Assembly: GCA_001769385.1 (NCBI GenBank) | Contig: MEPB01000068.1 | Location: 101,435 to 165,434, forward strand | Origin: Bacteroidetes bacterium RIFCSPLOWO2_12_FULL_35_15 | GTDB lineage: Bacteria > Bacteroidota > Bacteroidia > 2-12-FULL-35-15 | Reading direction: 5' to 3' | Length of the DNA: 64,000 bases | Shown: in pieces, positions 19,414 to 28,764 of the stretch | Layout: the number at the start of each line of letters is the position of its first letter | Numbering within the stretch: position 1 is the stretch's first letter | Notes under the pieces: model-generated | What the model was told of the DNA's origin: nothing | The model's input: only the letters and a program-made list of their open reading frames with translations | The model's database searches: none | Translations under genes and position numbers: made by a program

Positions 19414-20682
19414 CTAGTGATCATTTAATGGTAATCCTCTTCTTTGAAACTCTGTCCAGTTAAGGTATTCAGCACCTTTGCGTTGTTCCACCATGGTAAT
19501 GCAATCATTAACCGGACAAACAATTTTACATAAATTACAACCAACACATTCTTCTTCTTTTATCTTATAAGTATTGTAAGGGTTGCCTTGTTCAATTGAA
19601 ATCGCTTGGTGGGAAGTATCTTCACATGCGATGTAACACAAACCGCAATGAATACACTTTTCATTATTTATATTTGCGACAATGTGAAAATTGATGTCCA
19701 GCTCTTCCCATTTGGATATTTTAGGAACTGATAAGCCAATAAAATCTTCAAGGTTTTTATATCCTTTTTCATCCATCCAATTATTTAATCCATCACACAT
19801 ATCCCTTATAATATTGAATCCGCTGATCATTACAGCGGTGCATACCTGAACATTACTTGCACCAAGCAACATAAATTCTGCTGCGTCTTTCCAGGTTGAA
19901 ATGCCACCGATCCCAGAAATAGGGGTATTACGGGTTTTCTCATCCTGCGCAAGTGTTGTTAAAAATTTTAACGCTATTGGTTTCACTGCTGGTCCGCAAT
20001 ATCCGCCAAAAGCTGATTGCCCACCAACGTTCGGACTTGGCACCAGTGTATCCAGATCAATTCCTGTAACAGATTGTATGGTGTTGATAAGAGAAAGCCC
20101 ATTTGAGCCTGCTTCTATAACTGCTCTTCCTATTGGAACAACGGAGTGTACATTGGGGGTAAGTTTTGTGATAACAGGAATAGTTGCAACTTCCATCACC
20201 CATTCAACAACCATTTTTGCAATTTCTGGATCCTGGCCAACTGCCGCACCCATTCCTCTTTCAACCATCCCATGCGGGCAGCCGAAGTTTAATTCTAATC
20301 CATGAGCCCCGGTATCCTGAGCTTTTTTAACCATTTCATGCCAGCTCTTTTTGTCATTATCAGCCATCAGTGAAATAATCATTGCCCTGTCAGGAAATAA
20401 TTTTAATACTTCTTTTATTTCTTTTAAATTTATTTCTAATGGTCGGTCAGAAATAAGTTCAATATTGTTAAATCCAACTACTTTTTTTCCGTTATAATTT
20501 AAAGAAGAGTATCTGGATGACACATTTTTAACCTGTGAACCAAGTGTTTTCCATACCACTCCGCCCCAACCGGCTTCAAATGCACGTATAACATTAATTT
20601 TTTTATCAGTTGGTGGAGCAGACGCTAACCAAAAAGGATTGGGTGATTTTATGCCTAAAAAATTGGATTGTAAGTTTGCCAT
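19414..20682 (-). CDS. preA: NAD-dependent dihydropyrimidine dehydrogenase, PreA subunit
   Basis: A 422-aa protein. The N-terminal 320 residues are a dihydroorotate/dihydropyrimidine-dehydrogenase TIM barrel binding FMN (ELNFGCPHGMVERGMGAAVGQ; ITKLTPNV; GIGGISTWKDA). The C-terminal part carries two [4Fe-4S] ferredoxin motifs (CIHCGLCYIAC and CVGCNLCKIVCPVNDC). With PreT it reduces uracil or thymine to the 5,6-dihydro form using NAD(P)H, the first step of reductive pyrimidine degradation. PreT is encoded just upstream on the same strand, with palindromic repeats in between. Confidence 0.93.
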   Translation of the reverse strand: MANLQSNFLGIKSPNPFWLASAPPTDKKINVIRAFEAGWGGVVWKTLGSQVKNVSSRYSSLNYNGKKVVGFNNIELISDRPLEINLKEIKEVLKLFPDRAMIISLMADNDKKSWHEMVKKAQDTGAHGLELNFGCPHGMVERGMGAAVGQDPEIAKMVVEWVMEVATIPVITKLTPNVHSVVPIGRAVIEAGSNGLSLINTIQSVTGIDLDTLVPSPNVGGQSAFGGYCGPAVKPIALKFLTTLAQDEKTRNTPISGIGGISTWKDAAEFMLLGASNVQVCTAVMISGFNIIRDMCDGLNNWMDEKGYKNLEDFIGLSVPKISKWEELDINFHIVANINNEKCIHCGLCYIACEDTSHQAISIEQGNPYNTYKIKEEECVGCNLCKIVCPVNDCITMVEQRKGAEYLNWTEFQRRGLPLNDH

Positions 20683-20697
20683 GATTTTTTAATTTAC

Positions 20698-20740
20698 CTC
20701 ACCCTTCATCCCTCTCCGAAGGAGAGGGATGAAGGGTGAG
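20698..20740. repeat. Perfect 20-bp inverted repeat (REP-like), between preT and preA
   Basis: Arms CTCACCCTTCATCCCTCTCC and its exact complement, separated by GAA. It shares the CTCTCC..GGAGAG core with the repeats at 20790, 22243 and 28765, and it may stabilise or attenuate the preT-preA mRNA. Confidence 0.85.
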
Positions 20741-20789
20741 TTGGTGAAAAATAATCTTTTTTGTTAATGTCATTTATCTTTGAGTCCAG

Positions 20790-20826
20790 CCTCCTCTCCT
20801 TTGGAGAGGAGATTAAGAGGTGAGGT
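20790..20826. repeat. REP-like palindrome containing the preT stop codon
   Basis: CCTCTCCTTTGGAGAGG core followed by GATTAAGAGGTGAGG. The TAA stop of preT and the last codons (LTS) lie inside it, so the repeat has supplied the C-terminus. Confidence 0.8.
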
Positions 20827-22153
20827 ATTCTAAAATCCCTTTTGCTCCGTCTTTTCCGGCCTGAACAGCATCTACAACTTCTTTGCCTCCATTTACCGCA
20901 TCGCCACCGGCAAAAACGCCTTTAAGGGTTGTTTCAGATTTTTTGTTTATTGAAATTTTTCCACTTTTATTTTCAAGCGATGATTTGCTTACAAGTTCTT
21001 CAAACGGGATCTGACCTGCTGCTTTTATTACCATATCTACATCAATAGTAAATGTTTCACCAGTATCAACCGGAGCTCTTCGTCCAGAAGCATCGGGCTC
21101 CCCCAGTTTCATTTTGCTGCAAACTAATTTTTTTACTTTCCCATTTTCTCCTATTATTTCTTTCGGATTTGCAAGCCAAACGATGGAACAACCATCAAGT
21201 TTTGCAAGATCCAATTCAACATCAGTACATGGTTTTTCATTTTCTGTTCTTCGGTAAATCATAGTTACTTCTTTTGCACCAAGCCTTTTGGATTGTGTGG
21301 CAGCATCTATCGCGGTCATTCCCATTCCAATCACAGCAACTTTATCACCTACAGGAGTTTTTGAAAAATCAGTTGTGCGAAGGTTATAAATAAATGAAAT
21401 CGCATCTTCAACACCTTCCAGTTCTTCACCCGGAATATCCAATCTGCGTGCTATTCCAACACCGATTCCTAAAAACACAGCATCGTATTTTTGTTGCAGT
21501 TCAGGAAGTGTAATATCGGTGCCAAGTGCTTTTTTATAGTGAATATCAATGCCGCCTACCGAAAGAATATAATCCACTTCATTTTTACAAAACTCAGGAG
21601 TAACCTTGTAGGCAGCCACTCCATAAGTCATGAGTCCTCCACCTTTTTCTTCTTTTTCGAAAATGGTAACATCAACTCCCTGAAGTGATAATGCATGTGC
21701 ACAAGCCAATCCCGCAGGACCGGCTCCAACTACTGCTACTTTTTTTCCAATAGAAGGCTTACGATTAAATAATTTCCATTTTCCTGCAATTGCTTTTTCG
21801 GTTGAATAACGTTGAAGCTTAGCAATGGATATTGGTTTTTCCTGAAGCAAATTATAAACACAAGCGCCTTCGCAAAGTTTTTCTACCGGACAAACTTTTG
21901 AGCAAGCGCCACCCATAATGTTGGAAGAAAAAATTGTTTTTGCTGATCCTTTAATATTTCCGGAAGAAATTTGCTTGATAAACAAAGGAACGTCAATGCT
22001 TGTTGGACACAATTTTGTGCAAGGTGCATCATAGCAGGAAAGACATCTGTTAGCTTCAATCACAGCTCCTTCAATATGTTCAAAGGGAGGGTGAATATCT
22101 GAAAAATTATTTTCAAATTCTTGTGGAGACAAACGATTATTTTGAATGGACAT
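20813..22153 (-). CDS. preT: NAD-dependent dihydropyrimidine dehydrogenase, PreT subunit
   Basis: A 446-aa flavoprotein of the glutamate-synthase small-subunit type. N-terminal cysteines (CLSCYDAPCTKLCPTSIDVP and ACSKVCPVEKLCEGAC) bind Fe-S clusters. The FAD site is VAVVGAGPAGLACAHAL, the NAD(P) site is VAVIGMGMTAIDAATQ, and the C-terminal FAD motif is GVFAGGDAVNGGKEVVDAVQAGKDGA. It passes electrons from NAD(P)H to PreA. The last few residues fall in a palindromic repeat, so the C-terminal end is probably variable among relatives. Confidence 0.93.
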   Translation of the reverse strand: MSIQNNRLSPQEFENNFSDIHPPFEHIEGAVIEANRCLSCYDAPCTKLCPTSIDVPLFIKQISSGNIKGSAKTIFSSNIMGGACSKVCPVEKLCEGACVYNLLQEKPISIAKLQRYSTEKAIAGKWKLFNRKPSIGKKVAVVGAGPAGLACAHALSLQGVDVTIFEKEEKGGGLMTYGVAAYKVTPEFCKNEVDYILSVGGIDIHYKKALGTDITLPELQQKYDAVFLGIGVGIARRLDIPGEELEGVEDAISFIYNLRTTDFSKTPVGDKVAVIGMGMTAIDAATQSKRLGAKEVTMIYRRTENEKPCTDVELDLAKLDGCSIVWLANPKEIIGENGKVKKLVCSKMKLGEPDASGRRAPVDTGETFTIDVDMVIKAAGQIPFEELVSKSSLENKSGKISINKKSETTLKGVFAGGDAVNGGKEVVDAVQAGKDGAKGILEYLTS

Positions 22154-22242
22154 TATTAGATATTAGTTATTGGTTATTAAGTTATCAGTTATTGGGGCAT
22201 TAACTTTAATTACAGATTAAATTTTAGTGCTTCACCAATCGC

Positions 22243-22276
22243 CCCTCTCTTATGGAGAGGGATTAAGGAGTGAGGT
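22243..22276. repeat. REP-like palindrome downstream of the ureidopropionase gene
   Basis: CCCCTCTC...TATGGAGAGGG then ATTAAGGAGTGAGG; same family and orientation as 20790 and 28765, ending 5 bp before the stop codon of the nitrilase-family gene. Confidence 0.75.
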
Positions 22277-22281
22277 GTTTT

Positions 22282-23148
22282 TTATAGTTCAGTAATTTTT
22301 CCATAAGTTTCAGGTCTTCTGTCTCTGAAAAATTGCCAGGTTGATCTTACTTCATCAATCATGTCGAGATCAAAATCTGCAATTAACAGTTCATCATTAT
22401 CTTCAGAAGCACAGGCAAATATTTGTCCGCGTGGATCAACAAAATAAGAACTACCATAAAATCTGCCAAGGTTCCATGGCTTTTCAATTCCAACTCTATT
22501 GATACATCCCATAAAATATCCGTTAGCAGCAGCATGTGCAGGTTGTTCTAGTTTCCACAGATACTGAGATAAACCGGCAACAGTAGCAGATGGATTATAA
22601 ACTATTTCAGCACCATTTAATCCCAAACATCTTGCGCCATCAGGAAAATGTCTGTCGTAGCAAATATAAACCCCTATTTTAGCATACTTTGTCTGAAACA
22701 CCGGGTAACCAAGGTTTCCAGGTTTGAAGAAAAATTTCTCCCAAAATCCGGTTGTTTGAGGAATATGATTTTTTCTGTATTTCCCAAGATACGTTCCATC
22801 AGCATCAATCACTGCGGCAGTATTATATAAAACGCCTGCTTGTTCCTTTTCATAAATAGGAACAATAATTACCATATTGTATTTTTTTGCATAGGTCGCC
22901 ATCAATTCTGTGGTTGGCCCGGGTACTGATTCTGCTGATTCATACCATTTTTTATCTTGTCCCGGACAGAAATAAGGGGTGTTAAATATTTCCTGAAGGC
23001 ATAAGATCTGAACTCCTTTTTTTCCTGCTTCTTCAATATATGGAATATGTTTTTGCACCATTGCATTACAAATTTCCTGGATACTTCCTTCTCCTTCTGT
23101 TAGCGGCAGACTCATTTGTATAAGTCCTGATTTAATAATTCTTGACAT
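22282..23148 (-). CDS. Beta-ureidopropionase / N-carbamoyl-beta-alanine amidohydrolase (nitrilase family)
   Basis: A 288-aa member of the nitrilase superfamily with the three catalytic positions: Glu in ILCLQEIFNTPYF, Lys in YLGKYRKNHIPQ, and Cys in GVYICYDRHFPDGARCLGLNGAEIV. The HIPQTTGFWEKFFFKPGNLGYPVF stretch and the C-terminal SSYFVDPRGQI are close to plant and bacterial beta-ureidopropionases. It releases beta-alanine, CO2 and ammonia from N-carbamoyl-beta-alanine, the third step of the pathway. It is encoded between PreT and dihydropyrimidinase, matching the pathway order. Confidence 0.88.
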   Translation of the reverse strand: MSRIIKSGLIQMSLPLTEGEGSIQEICNAMVQKHIPYIEEAGKKGVQILCLQEIFNTPYFCPGQDKKWYESAESVPGPTTELMATYAKKYNMVIIVPIYEKEQAGVLYNTAAVIDADGTYLGKYRKNHIPQTTGFWEKFFFKPGNLGYPVFQTKYAKIGVYICYDRHFPDGARCLGLNGAEIVYNPSATVAGLSQYLWKLEQPAHAAANGYFMGCINRVGIEKPWNLGRFYGSSYFVDPRGQIFACASEDNDELLIADFDLDMIDEVRSTWQFFRDRRPETYGKITEL

Positions 23149-23252
23149 AGGTATTTAGTTTAGAGTTAATAATAGTTTGAACGCTGTTGATGCTGTTTTT
23201 TTATGGTTTAAATGATTTCTATTGTGTTTGATATTAAATTATATGCGTTCCA

Positions 23253-24632
23253 TTAAACTAAAGAAAACTTATTTCTTTTAATGAACTTTCCATATCCTTT
23301 TTCAACTAATAGTTTATTGTTATCCACTGCCACTTTTCCTCTTAAAATAATTGTTTTGCATTTACCGGTTATTTCCCATCCTTCGTAACTTGAATAATCA
23401 CAATTCATATGATGAGTTTTTGCGGAAATGGTATGTTTTTCATTCGGATCTAAAATCACGATATCGGCATCTGAACCAACAGCAATAGTGCCTTTTTGAG
23501 GATACATGCCAAAAATTTTAGCTGCATTGGTAGAACTAACTTCCACAAATTTGTTTAAACTTATTTTGTTTTTTAATACCCCTTCCGAAAATAATAATTC
23601 CATCCTGTTTTCTATTGCAGGAGATCCATTTGGAATTTTTGAAAAATCTTTTTCTCCCATTTTCTTTTGTTCCAACATGAATGGGCAATGATCTGTTGCA
23701 ACTACTTGTACGCTTCCCTGATTGATTCCTGCCCAAAGACCTGCCTGATCTTTTTTCTCTCTTATAGGAGGACTCATTACCCACTTGGCTGACTCAAATC
23801 CTTTGTCATAAACTGACGCATCCAATACCAAATATTGAATACACGTTTCTACAAAAACTTTTTGATTTCTTTTTGCGGCATCTCTGATATGATTAAGTGC
23901 ATTCTCGCTGGTCATGTGAACAATATATGCAGGAACACCGGTATGATGCGCCATATCTGCAAAACGGTTTGAGGCTTCACTTTCTGTAATTTCGGGCTGT
24001 GATAAATAATGATATAAAGGAGAAAGTTTCCCTTCTGATTTATGTTTTGCAACCAGGTAATCGATCATGTCGCCATTGGTGGCATGAGTGGTAACCATTC
24101 CTCCCTGTTTTTTTACTTCATTCATCAAGCCAACCATTTGCTTGTCATCGATCATTAAAGCTCCTTTGTAGGCCATAAAAGTTTTGAAAGAAGTGATGCC
24201 TTCTTTTTCAATCATATCTTTTATTTCGGATTTTGTTTCTTCGTTGAAATCAGTTACTGCCATGTGAAAAGAATAATCTCCAACAGCATTTCCATCTGAG
24301 CGGCCTTTCCATTCGTTGAGCGCAGAATACAATGATTTACCTTGTGTTTGAAGTACAAAATCTATTACCATTGTTGTTCCACCAAACAGGGCAGCACTTG
24401 TTCCTGTTTCATAATTATCACTGGAGTATGTTCCCATAAAAGGCATGTCCAGATGAACATGTGGGTCAATTCCACCGGGTATTACAAATTTATTTTTTGC
24501 ATCAATAACCTGGTCAGCTTTAATATCAAGGTTTGTACCTATGGTTGATATTTTATCGTTTTCAATAAAAATATCAGCAACATAGTCGTCAGCAGCAGTT
24601 ATGATTCTTCCGTTTTTGATCAGTAATGACAT
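23253..24632 (-). CDS. hydA: Dihydropyrimidinase
   Basis: A 459-aa amidohydrolase of the D-hydantoinase/dihydropyrimidinase group. The metal motif GGIDPHVHLDMPF (H-x-H) is near residue 57. The carboxylated Lys is in ITSFKTFMAYKGALM, further His ligands are in VTTHATNGD and PAYIVHMTS, and the catalytic Asp is in VVATDHCPF. It opens the dihydrouracil ring to N-carbamoyl-beta-alanine. The length is typical (about 460 aa). It lies about 100 bp upstream of the ureidopropionase gene on the same strand. Confidence 0.93.
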   Translation of the reverse strand: MSLLIKNGRIITAADDYVADIFIENDKISTIGTNLDIKADQVIDAKNKFVIPGGIDPHVHLDMPFMGTYSSDNYETGTSAALFGGTTMVIDFVLQTQGKSLYSALNEWKGRSDGNAVGDYSFHMAVTDFNEETKSEIKDMIEKEGITSFKTFMAYKGALMIDDKQMVGLMNEVKKQGGMVTTHATNGDMIDYLVAKHKSEGKLSPLYHYLSQPEITESEASNRFADMAHHTGVPAYIVHMTSENALNHIRDAAKRNQKVFVETCIQYLVLDASVYDKGFESAKWVMSPPIREKKDQAGLWAGINQGSVQVVATDHCPFMLEQKKMGEKDFSKIPNGSPAIENRMELLFSEGVLKNKISLNKFVEVSSTNAAKIFGMYPQKGTIAVGSDADIVILDPNEKHTISAKTHHMNCDYSSYEGWEITGKCKTIILRGKVAVDNNKLLVEKGYGKFIKRNKFSLV

Positions 24633-25144
24633 TATTTAAAGTTTTTTGATGAGTTTAAATTATATTATTTTAATAAAAATAGATAAACAAATTGTAAAAC
24701 GAAAATTAAGTTAACCTTATGAAAAATGAAAAAACTATTTTCATTGACATTTGATTTTAAAATTATGATTTTTTTATTTGAAAACGGTTGCAGAATTAGA
24801 TAGAAGATCCTAAGAATTCTTGTAGGTTGTTCGTTTCAGTAAATATGTTAAACAAATATAATATTTTTTCTTTTTGAAAAGAAGTTTTTAAAATTTGACA
24901 AAAAAAACAACTTATAACTTTAGTTCGATTAATAATGTATTTTAATAAATGCTTGCAGCCTTTTATTTATAAGCAATTTGCCATTTTGAGCCCTTCGGCT
25001 GGGCTCAGGATAAACTCTGCGAAAATCTTTTTATTGACCAGCAAGATGTTTCATTCCATTCAGCATGATTAAAAAAAATAACAAACAATTTATTGAATAG
25101 CCCGGTTCATTTGGTTTCCAATGAATTAGTAAACGAACTCAGGT
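24633..25144. other. Intergenic region with degenerate repeats
   Basis: 512 bp without a coding sequence. The first half is AT-rich; CAAATATA at 24853-24860 is a TAnnTTTG -7 box on the minus strand, too weakly supported to call a promoter. The second half (24940-25145) holds a repeat related to 17130-17290, with TTGAGCCC...GGGCTCA hairpin sequence at 24987-25009. Confidence 0.6.
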
Positions 25145-25145
25145 T
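25045..25145. repeat. Degenerate intergenic repeat, copy 2
   Basis: AGCAAGATGTTTCATTCCATTC with GTAAACGAACTCAGGTTC at the far end repeats the arrangement seen near 17190-17290. The end touches the stop codon of the cytosine deaminase gene. Confidence 0.55.
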
Positions 25146-25579
25146 CATAGTTCACCAATATCTTCATTCCATAATTTTGGATTTTTTTCAATAAACTCTT
25201 TCATCATATTTTTACATTCCTCATTGTTCATATCAATAACTTCAACCCCATGCGCTTCCATAAATTCTTTAGCTCCCGAAAAAGTTTCGGATTCACCTGC
25301 ATATACTTTTTTTATTCCGAATTGGACAACTGCACCAGCACATAAATAACAAGGCATTAGTGTTGAATAAAGAACGGTTCCTTTGTAACTGCCAACTCGT
25401 CCTGCATTTCGCAAACAATCAATTTCAGCATGGGTAACAGGATCATTATCCTGTACGCGTTTATTATGCCCGCGTCCAACTATCTTTCCATCTTTTACCA
25501 AAACGCTTCCAATTGGAATTCCATTCTGACTCTGCCCGATCTTGGCTTCATCAATTGCAACTTTCATAAATTCGTTCAT
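25145..25579 (-). CDS. Cytosine deaminase (yeast Fcy1-like)
   Basis: A 144-aa zinc deaminase of the CDA superfamily. The Zn site is H50-A-E52 (THAEIDCLRNAGRVGSYKG) and C77-x-x-C80 (TLMPCYLCAGAVVQFGI). The C-terminal segment (MMKEFIEKNPKLWNEDIGEL) is close to the end of yeast cytosine deaminase, which ends with a similar W-x-E-D-I-G-E. It converts cytosine to uracil and so feeds the PreAT pathway. Guanine or adenosine deaminases share the fold, but the tail and context favour cytosine. Confidence 0.82.
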   Translation of the reverse strand: MNEFMKVAIDEAKIGQSQNGIPIGSVLVKDGKIVGRGHNKRVQDNDPVTHAEIDCLRNAGRVGSYKGTVLYSTLMPCYLCAGAVVQFGIKKVYAGESETFSGAKEFMEAHGVEVIDMNNEECKNMMKEFIEKNPKLWNEDIGEL

Positions 25580-25614
25580 AGTATTTTATTTAAAATGATT
25601 GTTTCTTATCAAAC

Positions 25615-25812
25615 AAAAAATGGAACGCAGATTATTATGAAAACAGAGATTAAAAATGATTTGAAAATCTTAATTTATCATATAAATAAGCGTCATCTGC
25701 TTTCTATTTTAACCAACAAAAAATGGAACGCAGATTATTATGAAAACAAAATTTAAAATATTTTTTAAAATCATTTTTGATCATAAAGATCAGCTTCATC
25801 TGCGTTCTATTT
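25615..25812. repeat. Two tandem copies of an about 100-bp inverted-repeat element
   Basis: A 30-bp block (A-tract plus TGGAACGCAGATTATTATG plus AAAAC) occurs identically at 25615-25644 and 25718-25747. Each is followed about 50 bp later by its inverted partner (GTCATCTGCTTTCTATTTT at 25692, TTCATCTGCGTTCTATTT at 25795). The second copy reaches the stop codon of the transporter gene. This matches the common 'GAACGCAGAT' intergenic repeat of Bacteroidota. Confidence 0.75.
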
Positions 25813-27280
25813 ATTTCTTTCGCATCATTATCAAATACGTAATCCCTGAAACAAAGAACCCGACAAACCAGGCGTAATTATAAAGTTGAGAAATCCAGTG
25901 CCAAACAGCATCTTTATCAATAGCACCGATTGTTGTTAAAAAGCCAGGTATATTGGGAAGTATTCCAAAAATCAATGCAAGGATGGCAAATTTATTAAAT
26001 CCGTTTTCATACGTATAAATTCCTTTTAATTGATACAGATCTTTTACAACAAGATTCTGTTTGCGAATGAAATAATAATCAGCGATCATAATACCTCCAA
26101 TAGGACCAAGCAGACTGGAATAAGCGATGAGCCAGGTGAATATATATCCGGATGGGTCTGCAATAAGTTTCCATGGAAATATTAATAATCCAATGATACC
26201 GGTAATGTATCCACCTTTTTTAAAATCAATTTTTGAAGGGGATAAATTTGCAAAATCGTTTGCTGGACTCACAATATTGGCGGCAATATTTGTAGCCAGG
26301 GTTGAAAGTGTTACAGCAATCATTGCAATACTTACCAGCATTTTACTTTCAAATTTTCCGGCAAGAACCAATGGGTCCCAAATTGTTTCACCATAAATAA
26401 TAAGTGTTGCTGATGTTACTACTACTCCGATAAAAGAAAACAAGGTCATGGAAGCAGGAAGTGCAATTGCTTGTCCGATGATTTGTGCGCGCTGGCTTTT
26501 TGCATAGCGTGTAAAATCAGGTATGTTGAGTGATAGTGTCGCCCAAAAACCCACCATTCCTGTTAAAGCAGGAAAAAAATAATTCCAGAACTCAGTACTA
26601 GTTTGAAATTTTGATGGTTGAGAAAGAATTGGGCCCAAGCCATGACCCGCTGAAATAGCCCAAAACAAAAGCGCCAAAGCTGCAATGGGAAGAAAAAAAG
26701 CTTTGAACACCAATAATTTTTTTATGCTTTCTACTCCAAGATAAACAACAAACATGTTTATCAACCAGAATAAAAAGAAAGTGATTGCCGGACCGGTTTG
26801 CAAACCAAATGATGCCGGAAAAATTTGAGGAAGTGTTCCGAATGATGGAATCCAGAGCTTAAACATAAGATAGAGTGCATATCCTCCGATCCATGTTTGG
26901 ATGCCAAACCACCCACAAGCAACAATAGCTCTCAGGACAGCAGGAATATTTGCGCCACGTACACCAAAACTTGCTCGTGCAAATACTGGAAACGGGATAC
27001 CATACTTTGCTCCGGCATGACCGTTTAATACCATAGGAATAAGAACAACTGTATTTCCAAGAAAAATGGTAAGGATGGCTTGCCACCAATTCATTCCGCC
27101 ACCGATAAGTGAACTTGCAAGCATGTAAGTAGGAATGCACAAACTCATGCTGATCCATAGTGCAGCATAATTCCAGGTGTTCCAGGTTCGTTTGAATTGT
27201 GGAACAGGAGCAAGGTCTTCGCTGTAGAGTGATGGGGAGGCAATGTTTTGGTCTTCTGTCATTATTATTTTATAAAACAC
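25811..27280 (-). CDS. NCS1-family nucleobase:cation symporter
   Basis: A 489-aa membrane protein with about 12 helices. NCS1 features include the N-terminal W-N-T-W-N-Y-A-A-L-W-I-S-M-S stretch, the GIPFPVFARASFGVRGANIPAVLRA loop (helix 2-3 region), the WFGIQTWIGG helix and the NIPDFTRYAKSQ motif. Members import cytosine, uracil, allantoin or hydantoins. The neighbouring deaminase and PreAT genes point to cytosine or uracil; the exact substrate cannot be told from sequence. Confidence 0.85.
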   Translation of the reverse strand: MFYKIIMTEDQNIASPSLYSEDLAPVPQFKRTWNTWNYAALWISMSLCIPTYMLASSLIGGGMNWWQAILTIFLGNTVVLIPMVLNGHAGAKYGIPFPVFARASFGVRGANIPAVLRAIVACGWFGIQTWIGGYALYLMFKLWIPSFGTLPQIFPASFGLQTGPAITFFLFWLINMFVVYLGVESIKKLLVFKAFFLPIAALALLFWAISAGHGLGPILSQPSKFQTSTEFWNYFFPALTGMVGFWATLSLNIPDFTRYAKSQRAQIIGQAIALPASMTLFSFIGVVVTSATLIIYGETIWDPLVLAGKFESKMLVSIAMIAVTLSTLATNIAANIVSPANDFANLSPSKIDFKKGGYITGIIGLLIFPWKLIADPSGYIFTWLIAYSSLLGPIGGIMIADYYFIRKQNLVVKDLYQLKGIYTYENGFNKFAILALIFGILPNIPGFLTTIGAIDKDAVWHWISQLYNYAWFVGFFVSGITYLIMMRKK

Positions 27281-27281
27281 C

Positions 27282-27342
27282 GATGAGGCGGATTGTTATG
27301 ATTTTACAAATAACAAATCATTTTTTAACAATCTGCCTCATC
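27282..27342. repeat. 17-bp inverted repeat upstream of the NCS1 transporter gene
   Basis: GATGAGGCGGATTGTTA (27282-27298) pairs with TAACAATCTGCCTCATC (27326-27342) with one mismatch across a 27-nt loop. It is located between the transporter start and the aminotransferase end, so it may be a repeat remnant or an RNA hairpin in the operon. Confidence 0.7.
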
Positions 27343-27374
27343 AGCATATATTTTATTGCAAAATTCGCTGAGGT

Positions 27375-28730
27375 TTATTTTACTACATATTCATCCGCAA
27401 TAGAAATCGCCTGAGAAATTATTGCTAAACCTTCTTCTATCTCTTCTTTTGTAATACATAAAGGAGGAGCAATAAAAATATAACCCCATCTCACAAAAGT
27501 GTACATACCCAATTCTTTTATTTTGGCAGCTACTTTATTCATAATAACCATTTCATCGGGCTTTGCATTGTATGGCGCCATTGGTTCTTTGGTAGTTCTG
27601 TTTTTTACAAGCTCTATACAACCTAATAAACCTGTGTTTCTGAAATCGCCAATAGAAGGGTGTTTCGCTTTCATCTCCTCAATTCTTCCTTCAATATATT
27701 TACCCATTGCCGCAGCATTGGCGATCATATTTTCGTCTTCATAAATTTTCAATACTTCGAGAGCAGCTGCACAAGCTACTGCATGAGCAGAGTAGGTGAG
27801 GCCTAACATCAACGGTTTGTCATCATAAAAAGCAGCGATTTTATCACTCACTATCAATGCTCCAAATGGAATATAACCGGCAGTTAAACCTTTAGCTGTA
27901 GCAATCATATCAGGTATTACTCCATGATGATCAATACCAAACCACTTGCCTGTTCTTCCCAAACCGCTCATTACTTCATCCGCAATTAATAAGATGCCAT
28001 GCTTATCACAAATAGCTTTAAGTTTTTTAAAATACTCAGGAGGATATTTGATACAACCACTGCTGCCACTTTCACCTTCCATGAGTATTGCTGCAACATT
28101 TCCAGGACCTTCAAATTCAATTACTCTTTCTACATGACTTACACACTCATATTTACAAGAACCAAAAGTTTGTCCGAATGGACAACGATAACAAAAGGGA
28201 TCTTCCACATGAACAAAATTAGGTGCTTGCTGACTATCAGCAGGAATCTTTCTTGGATCTCCACCGGCGCTCATCGCTCCGTAAGAAGCACCATGATAGG
28301 CACGATAACGCGTAATGATTTTATGACGACCGGAATACAATCTTGCTAATTTAATCGCATTTTCAATTGCTGTTGCACCACAAACCGTAAACAAGGCTTT
28401 ATTCATGCCTTTGGGAGTAATGGATGCTAATTTTTTTCCTAATTCACCACGTACTTTTGTAACACAACTTGGGGTTACATAACTCACTTCCTGCATTTGT
28501 TTTACAACAGCCTCTGTTACACGCTGGTTACCGTGACCAATATTTACATTCATCAATCCACTGGAAAAATCAATGTAACGTTTACCATCATAATCGTACA
28601 GGTAAACTCCTTTTGCGTTTTTTATGGCGATGGGAGAAATGCCTTTTTGTTTACTCCACGAAAATAAAGTATAGTCAAGATTGTCCTGAATTATTTTCTC
28701 TGCTTCGGATACTGCTTTTGTTTCTGACAT
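27375..28730 (-). CDS. Class III aminotransferase, probable beta-alanine transaminase
   Basis: A 451-aa PLP aminotransferase. The class III pattern is LLIADEVMSGLGRTGKWFGIDHHGVIPDMIATAKGLTAGYIPFGAL, with the Schiff-base Lys in TAKGLT. GCIELVKNRTTKEP and FVRWGYIFIAPPLCITKEEIEEG at the C-terminus are typical of the omega-amino acid:pyruvate group. Between the pyrimidine genes and the malonate-semialdehyde dehydrogenase it most likely converts beta-alanine to malonate semialdehyde; that assignment rests on context. Confidence 0.85.
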   Translation of the reverse strand: MSETKAVSEAEKIIQDNLDYTLFSWSKQKGISPIAIKNAKGVYLYDYDGKRYIDFSSGLMNVNIGHGNQRVTEAVVKQMQEVSYVTPSCVTKVRGELGKKLASITPKGMNKALFTVCGATAIENAIKLARLYSGRHKIITRYRAYHGASYGAMSAGGDPRKIPADSQQAPNFVHVEDPFCYRCPFGQTFGSCKYECVSHVERVIEFEGPGNVAAILMEGESGSSGCIKYPPEYFKKLKAICDKHGILLIADEVMSGLGRTGKWFGIDHHGVIPDMIATAKGLTAGYIPFGALIVSDKIAAFYDDKPLMLGLTYSAHAVACAAALEVLKIYEDENMIANAAAMGKYIEGRIEEMKAKHPSIGDFRNTGLLGCIELVKNRTTKEPMAPYNAKPDEMVIMNKVAAKIKELGMYTFVRWGYIFIAPPLCITKEEIEEGLAIISQAISIADEYVVK

Positions 28731-28764
28731 ATTTTTTATATTTAATATTTTTTTTTACATCTTG

